Of a DNA stretch of 40,726 bases, positions 24,094-30,878 are shown one piece after another. This DNA comes from Lentzea flava (GTDB taxonomy: Bacteria > Actinomycetota > Actinomycetes > Mycobacteriales > Pseudonocardiaceae): positions 1-40,726 of the forward strand of contig NZ_BMRE01000063.1 in assembly GCF_014648475.1 (NCBI RefSeq), given 5' to 3'. The notes beneath the pieces are model-generated. The model had not been told where the DNA came from, searched no databases, and saw only the letters and a list, made by a program, of their open reading frames with translations. The translations under genes and the position numbers were made by a program. Position 1 is the stretch's first letter; every line of letters begins with the position of its first letter.

Positions 24094-25544
24094 CTGCCGC
24101 TGCCGAGCAGCGCACGCCCACCACGGTGCAGTCTCCGCTCACGCAGGAAGAGACCATCGCGTCTCTCGGCAACTACGAGTTCGGCTGGGCCGACTCGGAC
24201 ACTGCCGGCGCGAGCGCCCGCCGAGGCCTCAACGAGGACGTCGTCCGCGACATCTCGGCGAAGAAGGACGAGCCCGAGTGGATGCTCGAGTACCGGTTGA
24301 AGGCGCTGAAGCTCTTCGACCTCAAGCCGATGCCGAACTGGGGCGCCGACCTCTCTGGGATCGACTTCGACTCGATCAAGTACTTCGTGCGTTCGACCGA
24401 GAAGCAGGCCACCAGCTGGGAGGACCTGCCGGAGGACATCAAGAACACCTACGACCGCCTGGGCATCCCGGAGGCCGAGAAGCAGCGCCTCGTCGCCGGT
24501 GTCGCCGCCCAGTACGAGTCGGAGGTCGTCTACCACAAGATCCGCGAGGACCTCGAGGAGCAGGGCGTCATCTTCCTCGACACCGACTCGGGTCTGCGGG
24601 AGCACCCGGAGCTGTTCAAGGAGTACTTCGGCTCCGTCATCCCCGCCGGTGACAACAAGTTCTCCGCGCTGAACTCCGCGGTGTGGTCCGGCGGCTCGTT
24701 CATCTACGTGCCGAAGGGCGTGCACGTCGAGATCCCGCTGCAGGCCTACTTCCGGATCAACACCGAGAACATGGGCCAGTTCGAGCGCACGCTGATCATC
24801 GTCGACGAGGGTGCCTACGTGCACTACGTCGAGGGCTGCACCGCACCGATCTACTCGTCCGACTCGCTGCACTCGGCCGTCGTCGAGATCATCGTGAAGA
24901 AGGGCGGCCGCTGCCGCTACACGACGATCCAGAACTGGTCGAACAACGTCTACAACCTGGTCACCAAGCGCGCCAAGGCCGAAGAGGGCGCGACCATGGA
25001 GTGGATCGACGGCAACATCGGTTCCAAGGTGACCATGAAGTACCCGGCCGTCTTCCTGATGGGCGAGCACGCCAAGGGCGAGGTCCTCTCGATCGCGTTC
25101 GCGGGCGAGGGCCAGCACCAGGACGCCGGCGCGAAGATGGTCCACCTGGCGCCGCACACCTCCTCGACCATCGTGTCGAAGTCGGTGGCGCGCGGCGGTG
25201 GCCGCACGTCGTACCGCGGCCTGGTCCAGGTCAACAAGCGGGCGCACCACTCGAAGTCGACGGTGAAGTGCGACGCGCTGCTGGTCGACACCATCAGCCG
25301 GTCGGACACCTACCCGTACGTCGACGTCCGCGAGGACGACGTCGCGATGGGCCACGAGGCCACGGTCTCGAAGGTCTCCGAGGACCAGCTGTTCTACCTG
25401 ATGTCGCGCGGCCTCAACGAGGACGAGGCCATGGCGATGATCGTGCGCGGGTTCGTCGAGCCCATCGCGCGCGAGCTCCCCATGGAGTACGCCCTCGAAC
25501 TGAACCGCCTGATCGAACTGCAGATGGAAGGGGCCGTCGGCTGA
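24090..25544 (+). CDS. sufB: Fe-S cluster assembly scaffold SufB
   Basis: A 484-residue SufB, the usual length. It forms the SufBC2D scaffold on which Fe-S clusters are assembled. The N-terminal helical part (SLGNYEFGWADSD) leads into the right-handed beta-helix core with SGGSFIYVPKGVHVEIPLQA, HYVEGCTAPIYSSDSLHSAV and RTSYRGLVQVNKRAHHSK. The C-terminal region DQLFYLMSRGLNEDEAMAMI is shared with SufD. The Cys in VEGCTAP and CDALLVD correspond to conserved positions. The frame shows no intein insertion, unlike several mycobacterial SufB proteins. ATGA overlap with sufR. Confidence 0.97.
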   Translation: MTAAAEQRTPTTVQSPLTQEETIASLGNYEFGWADSDTAGASARRGLNEDVVRDISAKKDEPEWMLEYRLKALKLFDLKPMPNWGADLSGIDFDSIKYFVRSTEKQATSWEDLPEDIKNTYDRLGIPEAEKQRLVAGVAAQYESEVVYHKIREDLEEQGVIFLDTDSGLREHPELFKEYFGSVIPAGDNKFSALNSAVWSGGSFIYVPKGVHVEIPLQAYFRINTENMGQFERTLIIVDEGAYVHYVEGCTAPIYSSDSLHSAVVEIIVKKGGRCRYTTIQNWSNNVYNLVTKRAKAEEGATMEWIDGNIGSKVTMKYPAVFLMGEHAKGEVLSIAFAGEGQHQDAGAKMVHLAPHTSSTIVSKSVARGGGRTSYRGLVQVNKRAHHSKSTVKCDALLVDTISRSDTYPYVDVREDDVAMGHEATVSKVSEDQLFYLMSRGLNEDEAMAMIVRGFVEPIARELPMEYALELNRLIELQMEGAVG

Positions 25545-25545
25545 C

Positions 25546-26700
25546 ATGGCCGCCCTGTCGACTCAACCTCACTCCCACGGCCTGGTTCCGGTCGCTTCGC
25601 GCGCCGAGCACTTCACGTCCTACGACGTCGAGGCGTTCGAGGTGCCGGGCGGCCGTGAGGAAATCTGGCGTTTCACGCCTCTCAAGCGTCTTGCCGGTCT
25701 GCACTCCGGCGCTGCGGCAACGGGTTCGGTTGCCGTTGAGGTGAACGCCGCAGCCGGTGTCACCGTCGAGACGGTCGGTCGCGACGACGAGCGTCTCGGC
25801 AAGGCCGGTGTGCCCGGTGACCGCATCGCGGCGCAGGCGTACTCCTCCTTCGAGAACGCCACCGTCGTGACGCTGCCCGGCGACGCGAAGTCCGAGCCGA
25901 CCACCGTCACGGTGACCGGCGCCGGGGAAGGCGCTGTCGCCTACGGCCACGTCCTGGTCAAGGCGTCGCAGTTCGCCGAGGGCACGGTCGTCCTGGACTA
26001 CCGCGGTTCCGGCGCGTACGCCGAGAACGTCGAGTTCCTCGTCGCGGACGGCGCGCACCTCCAGGTGATCGCCATCCACGACTGGGCCGACGACGCGGTG
26101 CACGTCTCGCAGCACCACGTGAAGCTCGGTCGCGACGCGTCGATCAAGCACACGGTCGTGACGCTGGGCGGCGACGCCGTCCGCATCACTCCGGTCGTGC
26201 AGTACGCGGGCAAGGGCGGCGACGCCGAGCTCTTCGGTCTGTACTTCGCGGACGCGGGTCAGCACCAGGAGCACCGCCCGTTCATCGACCACTCGCAGCC
26301 CAACTGCCGCAGCAACGTGGTCTACAAGGGCGCGCTGCAGGGCGAGGGCGCGCACACCGTGTGGATCGGTGACGTGCTGATCCGCGTGGCGGCCGAGGGC
26401 ACCGAGACCTTCGAGCTCAACCGCAACCTGGTGCTCACCGACGGCGCGCGCGCCGACTCGGTGCCGAACCTGGAGATCGAGACCGGCGAGATCGAGGGTG
26501 CGGGCCACGCCAGCGCCACCGGCCGGTTCGACGACGAGCAGCTGTTCTACCTGCAGGCGCGCGGCATCCCGGAGGAGCAGGCACGTCGTCTCGTCGTGCG
26601 CGGCTTCTTCCAGGAGCTGATCGCGAAGATCGCCGTTCCCGAGGTGCGCGAGCGCCTCGAGGCCGCCATCGAGGCAGAGCTCGAGGCGGTCGGGGCGTGA
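25546..26700 (+). CDS. sufD: Fe-S cluster assembly protein SufD
   Basis: A 384-residue SufD, partner of SufB in the SufBC2D scaffold. It has the beta-helix core (SGAYAENVEFLVADGAHLQV, HDWADDAVHVSQHHVKLGRD) and the SufB/D C-terminal motif DDEQLFYLQARGIPEEQARR. EHRPFIDHSQPNCRSNVVYK carries the conserved His. ATG at 25546 is one base after the sufB stop. The 3' end overlaps the Rieske-type ferredoxin start (GTGA). Length is in the usual 380-430 range. Confidence 0.96.
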   Translation: MAALSTQPHSHGLVPVASRAEHFTSYDVEAFEVPGGREEIWRFTPLKRLAGLHSGAAATGSVAVEVNAAAGVTVETVGRDDERLGKAGVPGDRIAAQAYSSFENATVVTLPGDAKSEPTTVTVTGAGEGAVAYGHVLVKASQFAEGTVVLDYRGSGAYAENVEFLVADGAHLQVIAIHDWADDAVHVSQHHVKLGRDASIKHTVVTLGGDAVRITPVVQYAGKGGDAELFGLYFADAGQHQEHRPFIDHSQPNCRSNVVYKGALQGEGAHTVWIGDVLIRVAAEGTETFELNRNLVLTDGARADSVPNLEIETGEIEGAGHASATGRFDDEQLFYLQARGIPEEQARRLVVRGFFQELIAKIAVPEVRERLEAAIEAELEAVGA

Positions 26701-27011
26701 TCCGCGTGTGTGCACTGTCCGAACTGGACGACCGCAAGCCGTTCGCCACCGAGGTCGACGACGTTGCCGTCGTCCTGGTGCGCAACGGCGAGCGGGTGCA
26801 CGCGCTCGCCGACGAGTGCTCGCACGCGGCGGTGTCGCTGAGCGAGGGCGAGGTCTCCCGCAAGGGGATCGAGTGCTGGTTGCACGGGTCGTGCTTCGAC
26901 CTGGAGACCGGCAAGCCCAACTCGCTGCCCGCCACCGAACCGGTTGACGTCTACGCCGTCGACATCCGTGACGGAGACGTCTTCGTCGATGTCACCGTCA
27001 CCACGAACTGA
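26697..27011 (+). CDS. Rieske [2Fe-2S] ferredoxin within the suf operon
   Basis: A 104-residue soluble Rieske protein. Both ligand pairs are present: CSH in ADECSHAAVSLSEGE and CWLH in IECWLHGSCFDLETGKP. The closing Pro-rich segment LPATEPVDVYAV is typical of bacterial biphenyl-dioxygenase-type ferredoxins. It sits between sufD and sufC, an arrangement common in actinobacteria, and may supply electrons to cluster assembly or be a dedicated client; neither is proven. The GTG start at 26697 overlaps the sufD stop. No signal peptide. Confidence 0.92.
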   Translation: MIRVCALSELDDRKPFATEVDDVAVVLVRNGERVHALADECSHAAVSLSEGEVSRKGIECWLHGSCFDLETGKPNSLPATEPVDVYAVDIRDGDVFVDVTVTTN

Positions 27012-27038
27012 CTTCAGCACCAGGAGATTTAGGTAGTC

Positions 27039-27812
27039 ATGGCCACGCTTGAGATCAAGGACCTGCACGTCTCGGTCGTCAGCGAGGACGCCCCCAAGGA
27101 GATCCTCAAGGGCGTCGACCTGACGATCAAGGCGGGCGAGACCCACGCCATCATGGGCCCCAACGGCTCCGGCAAGTCCACGCTGTCGTACGCGATCGCC
27201 GGTCACCCGAAGTACGAGATCACCTCGGGCTCCGTCACCCTCGACGGCGAGGACGTCCTGGAGATGTCCGTCGACGAGCGCGCCCGCGCCGGCCTCTTCC
27301 TCGCCATGCAGTACCCGGTCGAGGTCCCCGGCGTCTCGATGTCGAACTTCCTGCGCACCGCCGCCACCGCTGTGCGCGGCGAGGCCCCGAACCTCCGCCA
27401 CTGGGTGAAGGAGGTCAAGGGTGCGATGGCCGACCTCGACATCGACCCGGCGTTCGCCGAGCGTTCGGTGAACGAGGGCTTCTCCGGCGGTGAGAAGAAG
27501 CGCCACGAGATCCTGCAGCTGGGCCTGCTCAAGCCGAAGGTCGCGATCCTCGACGAGACCGACTCCGGCCTGGACGTCGACGCGCTGCGCGTCGTGTCCG
27601 AGGGCGTGAACCGCTACAAGGCCTCCGGCGACGTCGGCGTCATGCTGATCACGCACTACACCCGGATCCTCAAGTACATCGAGCCGGACTTCGTGCACGT
27701 GTTCGCGAACGGCCGCATCGTCGAGTCCGGTGGCCGCGAGCTCGCCGACCAGCTCGAGAACGAGGGTTACGTGAAGTACACCGGCAAGGCGGAAGCCGCC
27801 AGCCTGTCCTGA
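27039..27812 (+). CDS. sufC: Fe-S cluster assembly ATPase SufC
   Basis: A 257-residue ABC-type ATPase without membrane partner, the motor of SufBC2D. It has Walker A IMGPNGSGKSTLSYAI, Q-loop LAMQYPVEVPGVS, signature FSGGEKKRHEILQL, Walker B KVAILDETDSGLDVDAL and switch His in LITHYTRIL. The SufC-specific ETDSGLD (instead of EPTSGLD) is evident. ATG at 27039 is preceded by a CAGGAGATT ribosome binding site 27 bp after the ferredoxin stop. Length is normal. Confidence 0.97.
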   Translation: MATLEIKDLHVSVVSEDAPKEILKGVDLTIKAGETHAIMGPNGSGKSTLSYAIAGHPKYEITSGSVTLDGEDVLEMSVDERARAGLFLAMQYPVEVPGVSMSNFLRTAATAVRGEAPNLRHWVKEVKGAMADLDIDPAFAERSVNEGFSGGEKKRHEILQLGLLKPKVAILDETDSGLDVDALRVVSEGVNRYKASGDVGVMLITHYTRILKYIEPDFVHVFANGRIVESGGRELADQLENEGYVKYTGKAEAASLS

Positions 27813-27839
27813 CGTTGCAGGTGTTGGAGAGGAGGCGCT

Positions 27840-29117
27840 GTGACCACCACCGCAGCACCACTGGATGTAACCGCCCTGCGGGCGGACTTCCCCATCCTGT
27901 CTCGCACCGTTCGTGACGGGAAGCGCCTGGTCTACCTGGACTCCGGCGCCACCTCGCAACGCCCGACGCAGGTTTTGGACGCGGAAAAGGCGTTCCTGGA
28001 GCAGCACAACGCTGCTGTGCACAGGGGCGCCCACCAGCTCGCGGAGGAAGCGACCGACGCGTACGAGGGTGCGCGTCAGCGCATCGCGGACTTCGTCGGC
28101 GCCGACTTCGGCGAGCTGGTGTTCACCAAGAACGCCACCGAGGGCTTCAACCTCGTGGCGTACGCGATGGGCAACGCCGCCACGTCCGGCCCCGAGGCCG
28201 CGCGGTTCGTGCTGAATCCCGGTGACGAGATCGTCGTGACCGAGATGGAGCACCACGCGAACCTCGTGCCGTGGCAGCAGGTCGCCCAGCGCACCGGCGC
28301 CGTGCTCAAGTGGTTCAAGCTGAACCCCGACGGCCGTCTCGACCTGTCCGATGTGGACAGCGTGATCACGCCGCGCACCAAGGTCGTCGCGTTCACGCAC
28401 CAGTCGAACGTGACCGGCGTGATCAACCCGGTGTCCGTGCTCGTCGCGGCCGCGCAGAAGGTCGGCGCGATCACGGTGCTGGACGCGTGCCAGTCCGTGC
28501 CGCACGGCCCGGTCGACTTCCACGCGCTGGGTGTCGACTTCGCGTCGTTCTCCGGCCACAAGATGCTCGGCCCGTCCGGCATCGGTGTCCTTTATGGACG
28601 TCGTGAGCTGCTGGAGGCGTTGCCTCCTTTCATCACCGGCGGCTCGATGATCGAGCTGGTGAAGATGGAGGGCTCGACGTTCGCGCCGCCGCCGCAGCGT
28701 TTCGAGGCCGGTTCGCCGATGACGTCCCAGGCCGTCGGCCTGGGCGCCGCCGTGGACTACCTGAGCGTCGTCGGCATGGAACGGATCCACGCGCACGAGC
28801 ACGCGCTGACCGTTGCCGCGCTGGAAGGTCTCGGCTCGATTCCCGGTGTTCGCCTGATCGGCCCGCAGGACGCGGTCGACCGCGGCGGCGCCGTGCCGTT
28901 CGAGATCGAGGGCGTCCACCCGCACGACGCCGGCCAGGTGCTCGACAGCCTGGGCATCGCCGTGCGCGTCGGCCACCACTGCGCGTGGCCGCTGCACCGC
29001 TGCCTGAACGCCCAGTCGTCGGTGCGCGCGACGTTCTACCTGTACAACACGCTGGACGAGGTCGACGCGCTGGTCGACGGCGTCCGCGAGGCGCAGAAGT
29101 TCTTCGGGGTGGCCTGA
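27840..29117 (+). CDS. sufS: Cysteine desulfurase SufS
   Basis: A 425-residue group II PLP cysteine desulfurase that releases sulfur from cysteine for cluster assembly. The PLP lysine is K241 in FSGHKMLGPSGIG. The active-site cysteine is about C381 in VGHHCAWPLHRC, placed on the short loop of the SufS class. The N-terminal motif LVYLDSGATSQRP and the stretch VHRGAHQLAEEATDAYEGAR are diagnostic. The GTG start at 27840 follows GGAGAGGAGG. The stop overlaps sufU by one base (TGATG). Sulfur is expected to pass to SufU. Confidence 0.96.
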   Translation: MTTTAAPLDVTALRADFPILSRTVRDGKRLVYLDSGATSQRPTQVLDAEKAFLEQHNAAVHRGAHQLAEEATDAYEGARQRIADFVGADFGELVFTKNATEGFNLVAYAMGNAATSGPEAARFVLNPGDEIVVTEMEHHANLVPWQQVAQRTGAVLKWFKLNPDGRLDLSDVDSVITPRTKVVAFTHQSNVTGVINPVSVLVAAAQKVGAITVLDACQSVPHGPVDFHALGVDFASFSGHKMLGPSGIGVLYGRRELLEALPPFITGGSMIELVKMEGSTFAPPPQRFEAGSPMTSQAVGLGAAVDYLSVVGMERIHAHEHALTVAALEGLGSIPGVRLIGPQDAVDRGGAVPFEIEGVHPHDAGQVLDSLGIAVRVGHHCAWPLHRCLNAQSSVRATFYLYNTLDEVDALVDGVREAQKFFGVA

Positions 29118-29557
29118 TGCAGCTCCAGCAGATGTACCAGGAGATCATCCTGGACCACTACAAGAACCCCCACGGCCGAGGCCTGCGCGACCCGTACGAC
29201 GCCGAGTCGTTCCAGGTCAACCCGACCTGCGGTGACGAGGTGACGCTGCGCGTCCACGTCGTCGACGACGTCGTGCAGGACGTTTCCTACGACGGCCAGG
29301 GCTGCTCGATCAGCCAGGCCTCGACGTCCGTGTTGACCGACCTCGTCGTGGGTAAGCCCGTGGGTGAGGCGTTCAAGAAGATGGACGCGTTCGTCGAGCT
29401 CATGCAGGGCCGCGGCCAGGTGGAGCCCGACGAGGACGTCCTGGAAGACGGCATCGCCTTCGCCGGTGTCGCAAAGTACCCGGCGCGCGTGAAGTGCGCG
29501 CTGCTGGGCTGGATGGCGTTCAAGGACGCAGTCGCACGAAGCCAGGGAGCAGCATGA
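29117..29557 (+). CDS. sufU: SufU Zn-dependent sulfurtransferase/scaffold
   Basis: A 146-residue SufU. The three conserved Cys are C38 (NPTCGDEV, with D40), C63 (GQGCSISQAS) and C127 (ARVKCALLGW). The ~20-residue insert before C127 distinguishes SufU from IscU. In Gram-positive bacteria it uses Zn to accept persulfide from SufS. The start is ATG 29117, overlapping the sufS stop by one base; a longer in-frame ORF from 28985 is only read-through of sufS. ATGA overlap with sufT. Confidence 0.95.
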   Translation: MQLQQMYQEIILDHYKNPHGRGLRDPYDAESFQVNPTCGDEVTLRVHVVDDVVQDVSYDGQGCSISQASTSVLTDLVVGKPVGEAFKKMDAFVELMQGRGQVEPDEDVLEDGIAFAGVAKYPARVKCALLGWMAFKDAVARSQGAA

Positions 29558-29940
29558 GCACCGAAGAAGTCGTCCGGGGAGCCGAAGGCATGCCGGTCTT
29601 CGAGCCCAAGGCTGACGTCGCCGCACTGGACGACGTGGAAGAGGCGATGCGCGACGTCGTCGACCCGGAACTCGGCATCAACGTCGTCGACCTGGGTCTC
29701 GTCTACGACATCCGCATCGACGAGGAGAACGTCGCCACCATCGACATGACGCTCACCTCGGCGGCCTGCCCGCTGACCGACGTCATCGAGGACCAGACGA
29801 AGGCGGCGCTCACGGGTGGCGCGGGCGGCGGCCTGGTGAAGGACTTCCGCATCAACTGGGTGTGGATGCCGCCGTGGGGCCCGGAGAAGATCACCGACGA
29901 CGGTCGCGAGCAGCTGCGCGCGTTGGGCTTCACCGTGTGA
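29554..29940 (+). CDS. sufT: SufT (DUF59/MIP18 family) Fe-S maturation protein
   Basis: A 128-residue DUF59 protein. The core has VEEAMRDVVDPELGINVVDL, YDIRIDEENVATIDMTLTSA and the conserved Cys in SAACPLTDVIED, ending with VWMPPWGPEKITDDGREQLR. SufT helps deliver clusters to target apoproteins, especially under high demand. It is the last gene of the operon (ATGA overlap with sufU) and is followed 16 bp later by a textbook terminator. Confidence 0.94.
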   Translation: MSTEEVVRGAEGMPVFEPKADVAALDDVEEAMRDVVDPELGINVVDLGLVYDIRIDEENVATIDMTLTSAACPLTDVIEDQTKAALTGGAGGGLVKDFRINWVWMPPWGPEKITDDGREQLRALGFTV

Positions 29941-29955
29941 GTTCTCAAGTTGTGG

Positions 29956-29993
29956 AACGGCGCGCATCCGCTGGGGTGCGCGCCGTTTTCTTT
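29956..29993 (+). terminator. Intrinsic terminator of the suf operon
   Basis: AACGGCGCGCA (29956-29966) pairs perfectly with 29977-29987 across a 10-nt loop. The run TTTCTTT follows. It closes the sufR-sufT transcript. Confidence 0.9.
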
Positions 29994-30008
29994 GGTTCAA
30001 TAAATGCG

Positions 30009-30038
30009 TTGCACGGCCACCCGGCCGTCGCCTAACTT
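30009..30038 (+). promoter_or_regulatory. Promoter of the small-peptide / tRNA unit
   Basis: TTGCAC (30009-30014) and TAACTT (30033-30038) are separated by 18 bp. The predicted start is near 30045, which leaves a 34-nt leader before the peptide ATG. It lies downstream of the suf terminator, so the following unit is independent of suf. Confidence 0.55.
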
Positions 30039-30078
30039 GGTTCCTGCAAGACGGACAGAGATCAAACCGGAGGAAGAC

Positions 30079-30168
30079 ATGCTCACCAAGGCTCAGCTCG
30101 CGGGATGGCGAATTCTCGCCTTCGTCGCCGGTTGCCTTCTGGTGCTGGCGTGGGGCTCCAGGCCGTGA
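30079..30168 (+). CDS. 29-residue putative membrane peptide / leader ORF
   Basis: ATG at 30079 is preceded by a near-perfect GGAGGAAG ribosome binding site. The 29 codons encode a basic start (MLTKAQLAGWR) and then a hydrophobic helix (ILAFVAGCLLVLAW) ending GSRP. This gives a single-helix membrane peptide with its C-terminus short and polar. I do not recognise a family. A terminator hairpin begins 25 bp after its stop and a tRNA array 15 bp after that, so it could be a free-standing small protein or a leader peptide controlling the tRNAs. The strong ribosome binding site and promoter argue that it is translated. Confidence 0.65.
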   Translation: MLTKAQLAGWRILAFVAGCLLVLAWGSRP

Positions 30169-30193
30169 CCTCGTAGCAGGTCAAGACCGCGGA

Positions 30194-30227
30194 GCCGCCA
30201 GGGGAAACCCCCGGCGGCTTTTCTTTT
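30194..30227 (+). terminator. Intrinsic terminator/attenuator before the tRNA array
   Basis: GCCGCC-A-GGGG pairs with CCCC-C-GGCGGC around a three-base loop, followed by TTTTCTTTT (30219-30227). Only 15 bp separate the T-run from the first tRNA. No clear promoter fits in that gap, so tRNA transcription seems to need read-through. Confidence 0.85.
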
Positions 30228-30242
30228 GCCCTACCCACAAAT

Positions 30243-30311
30243 GCCGACGAGCTTCGGAAGCGGAACGGATTCCAAACCCGTTTCCCGAGGGTTCGACTCC
30301 TTCCGTCGGTG
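30243..30311 (+). tRNA. tRNA-Trp(CCA)-like, minimal D-arm
   Basis: The acceptor GCCGACG pairs with CGTCGGT (one G-U), and the T-arm GAGGG-TTCGACT-CCTTC is intact. The anticodon arm ACGGA-TTCCAAA-CCCGT gives CCA (30272-30274), with an A-C mismatch closing the loop. The D-arm is only GCTT-CGG-AAGC, lacking the usual GG-containing loop. No CCA end is encoded. It differs wholly from canonical actinobacterial tRNA-Trp; anticodon assignment is tentative because a 9-nt loop is possible. Confidence 0.6.
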
Positions 30312-30332
30312 CCGCACAACTGAATAACGCAC

Positions 30333-30405
30333 GCGGTCGTGGTGAACTCGGCGGACACGTCGGTCTTCCAAACCGAAGCAGAGGGTTCGATGCCCTCCGG
30401 CCGCT
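30333..30405 (+). tRNA. tRNA-Gly(UCC)
   Basis: Complete cloverleaf: acceptor GCGGTCG/CGGCCGC (one G-U), a 3-bp D-stem GTG/CAC with a GG-containing loop, anticodon arm TCGGT-CTTCCAA-ACCGA (anticodon TCC at 30367-30369), T-arm GAGGG-TTCGATG-CCCTC. The discriminator is T and no CCA is encoded. Confidence 0.78.
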
Positions 30406-30419
30406 CGCAGCACACGAAA

Positions 30420-30493
30420 GTGGATCTAGCCCAACTGGCAGAGGCACATGGTTGAGGGCCATGACAGTCGGGGTTCGACTCCCTGGATCCGCA
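30420..30493 (+). tRNA. tRNA with Leu anticodon GAG but short variable loop
   Basis: Acceptor GTGGATC/GATCCGC, D-arm with AACTGGCAGA loop, anticodon arm CATGG-TTGAGGG-CCATG (GAG at 30454-30456), variable loop of five bases (ACAGT), T-arm CGGGG-TTCGACT-CCCTG, discriminator A. Bacterial leucine tRNAs normally have a long variable arm, so this class I shape is anomalous. One base separates it from the next tRNA. Confidence 0.78.
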
Positions 30494-30494
30494 C

Positions 30495-30567
30495 GCCCTC
30501 GTAGCCCAACGGCAGAGGCAACGCGCTCAGAACGCGTCCAGTCCAGGTTCGAATCCTGGTGAGGGCA
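30495..30567 (+). tRNA. tRNA with Leu anticodon CAG but short variable loop
   Basis: Acceptor GCCCTCG/TGAGGGC (one G-U), D-arm nearly identical to the preceding tRNA, anticodon arm ACGCG-CTCAGAA-CGCGT (CAG at 30528-30530), variable loop CCAGT, T-arm CCAGG-TTCGAAT-CCTGG, discriminator A. Like its neighbour it is class I in shape despite a leucine anticodon. Confidence 0.8.
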
Positions 30568-30589
30568 CTGCACCAACCACAACCACATC

Positions 30590-30658
30590 GGGGGACGCGC
30601 CGGCGCGCAGGTGATCCTTGCAAGATCGCCCTGGAGGGTTCGACACCCTCGTCTTCCA
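30590..30658 (+). tRNA. tRNA-Ala(UGC), compact, with G3-U70 pair
   Basis: Acceptor GGGGGAC pairs with GTCTTCC, which places a G-U wobble at position 3-70, the alanyl-tRNA synthetase identity element, with discriminator A. The anticodon arm TGATC-CTTGCAA-GATCG gives TGC (30619-30621). The T-arm is GAGGG-TTCGACA-CCCTC. The D-arm is short (2-3 bp). No CCA is encoded. Confidence 0.7.
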
Positions 30659-30662
30659 CTGT

Positions 30663-30739
30663 CGTCCCGTAGCTCAGCTGGTGAGAGCGTCCGTCTGATA
30701 CGCGGTAGGTCCCAGGTTCAAGTCCTGGCGGGACGACCA
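30663..30739 (+). tRNA. tRNA-Ile(GAU)
   Basis: Canonical fold: acceptor CGTCCCG/CGGGACG, D-arm GCTC/GAGC with GG loop, anticodon loop CTGATAC (GAT at 30697-30699), T-arm CCAGG-TTCAAGT-CCTGG, discriminator A and an encoded CCA. The outermost anticodon-stem pair is T-T. The acceptor is almost the same as in the next tRNA, suggesting a shared origin. Confidence 0.88.
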
Positions 30740-30740
30740 C

Positions 30741-30815
30741 CGTCCGGTAGCTCAGGGGAAGAGCATCTGTCTTACAAACAGAGGGTCCCAGGTTCGAAAC
30801 CTGGTCGGACGACCA
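30741..30815 (+). tRNA. tRNA-Val(UAC)
   Basis: Canonical fold: acceptor CGTCCGG/TCGGACG, D-arm GCTC/GAGC, anticodon arm TCTGT-CTTACAA-ACAGA (TAC at 30773-30775), T-arm CCAGG-TTCGAAA-CCTGG, discriminator A, encoded CCA. It starts one base after the CCA of the isoleucine tRNA. Confidence 0.92.
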
Positions 30816-30830
30816 CCCTTCCCGCACGAA

Positions 30831-30864
30831 GCCGCAGCCCGCCGTGACCCCGGCGGGCTGCGGC
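30831..30864 (+). terminator. Terminator of the tRNA array
   Basis: GCCGCAGCCCGCCG (30831-30844) pairs perfectly with 30851-30864 around a six-base loop, 15 bp after the last tRNA. No T-run follows. Confidence 0.85.
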
Positions 30865-30878
30865 GTACAAAGGGACTC

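Noticed and set aside
24090..25544. Intein in SufB
   Set aside because: Length (484) and uninterrupted core motifs match intein-free SufB.
26547..28997. 816-codon leftward ORF across sufD-sufS
   Set aside because: Antisense to four well-recognised suf genes and composed of repetitive Arg/Val/His/Leu; shadow.
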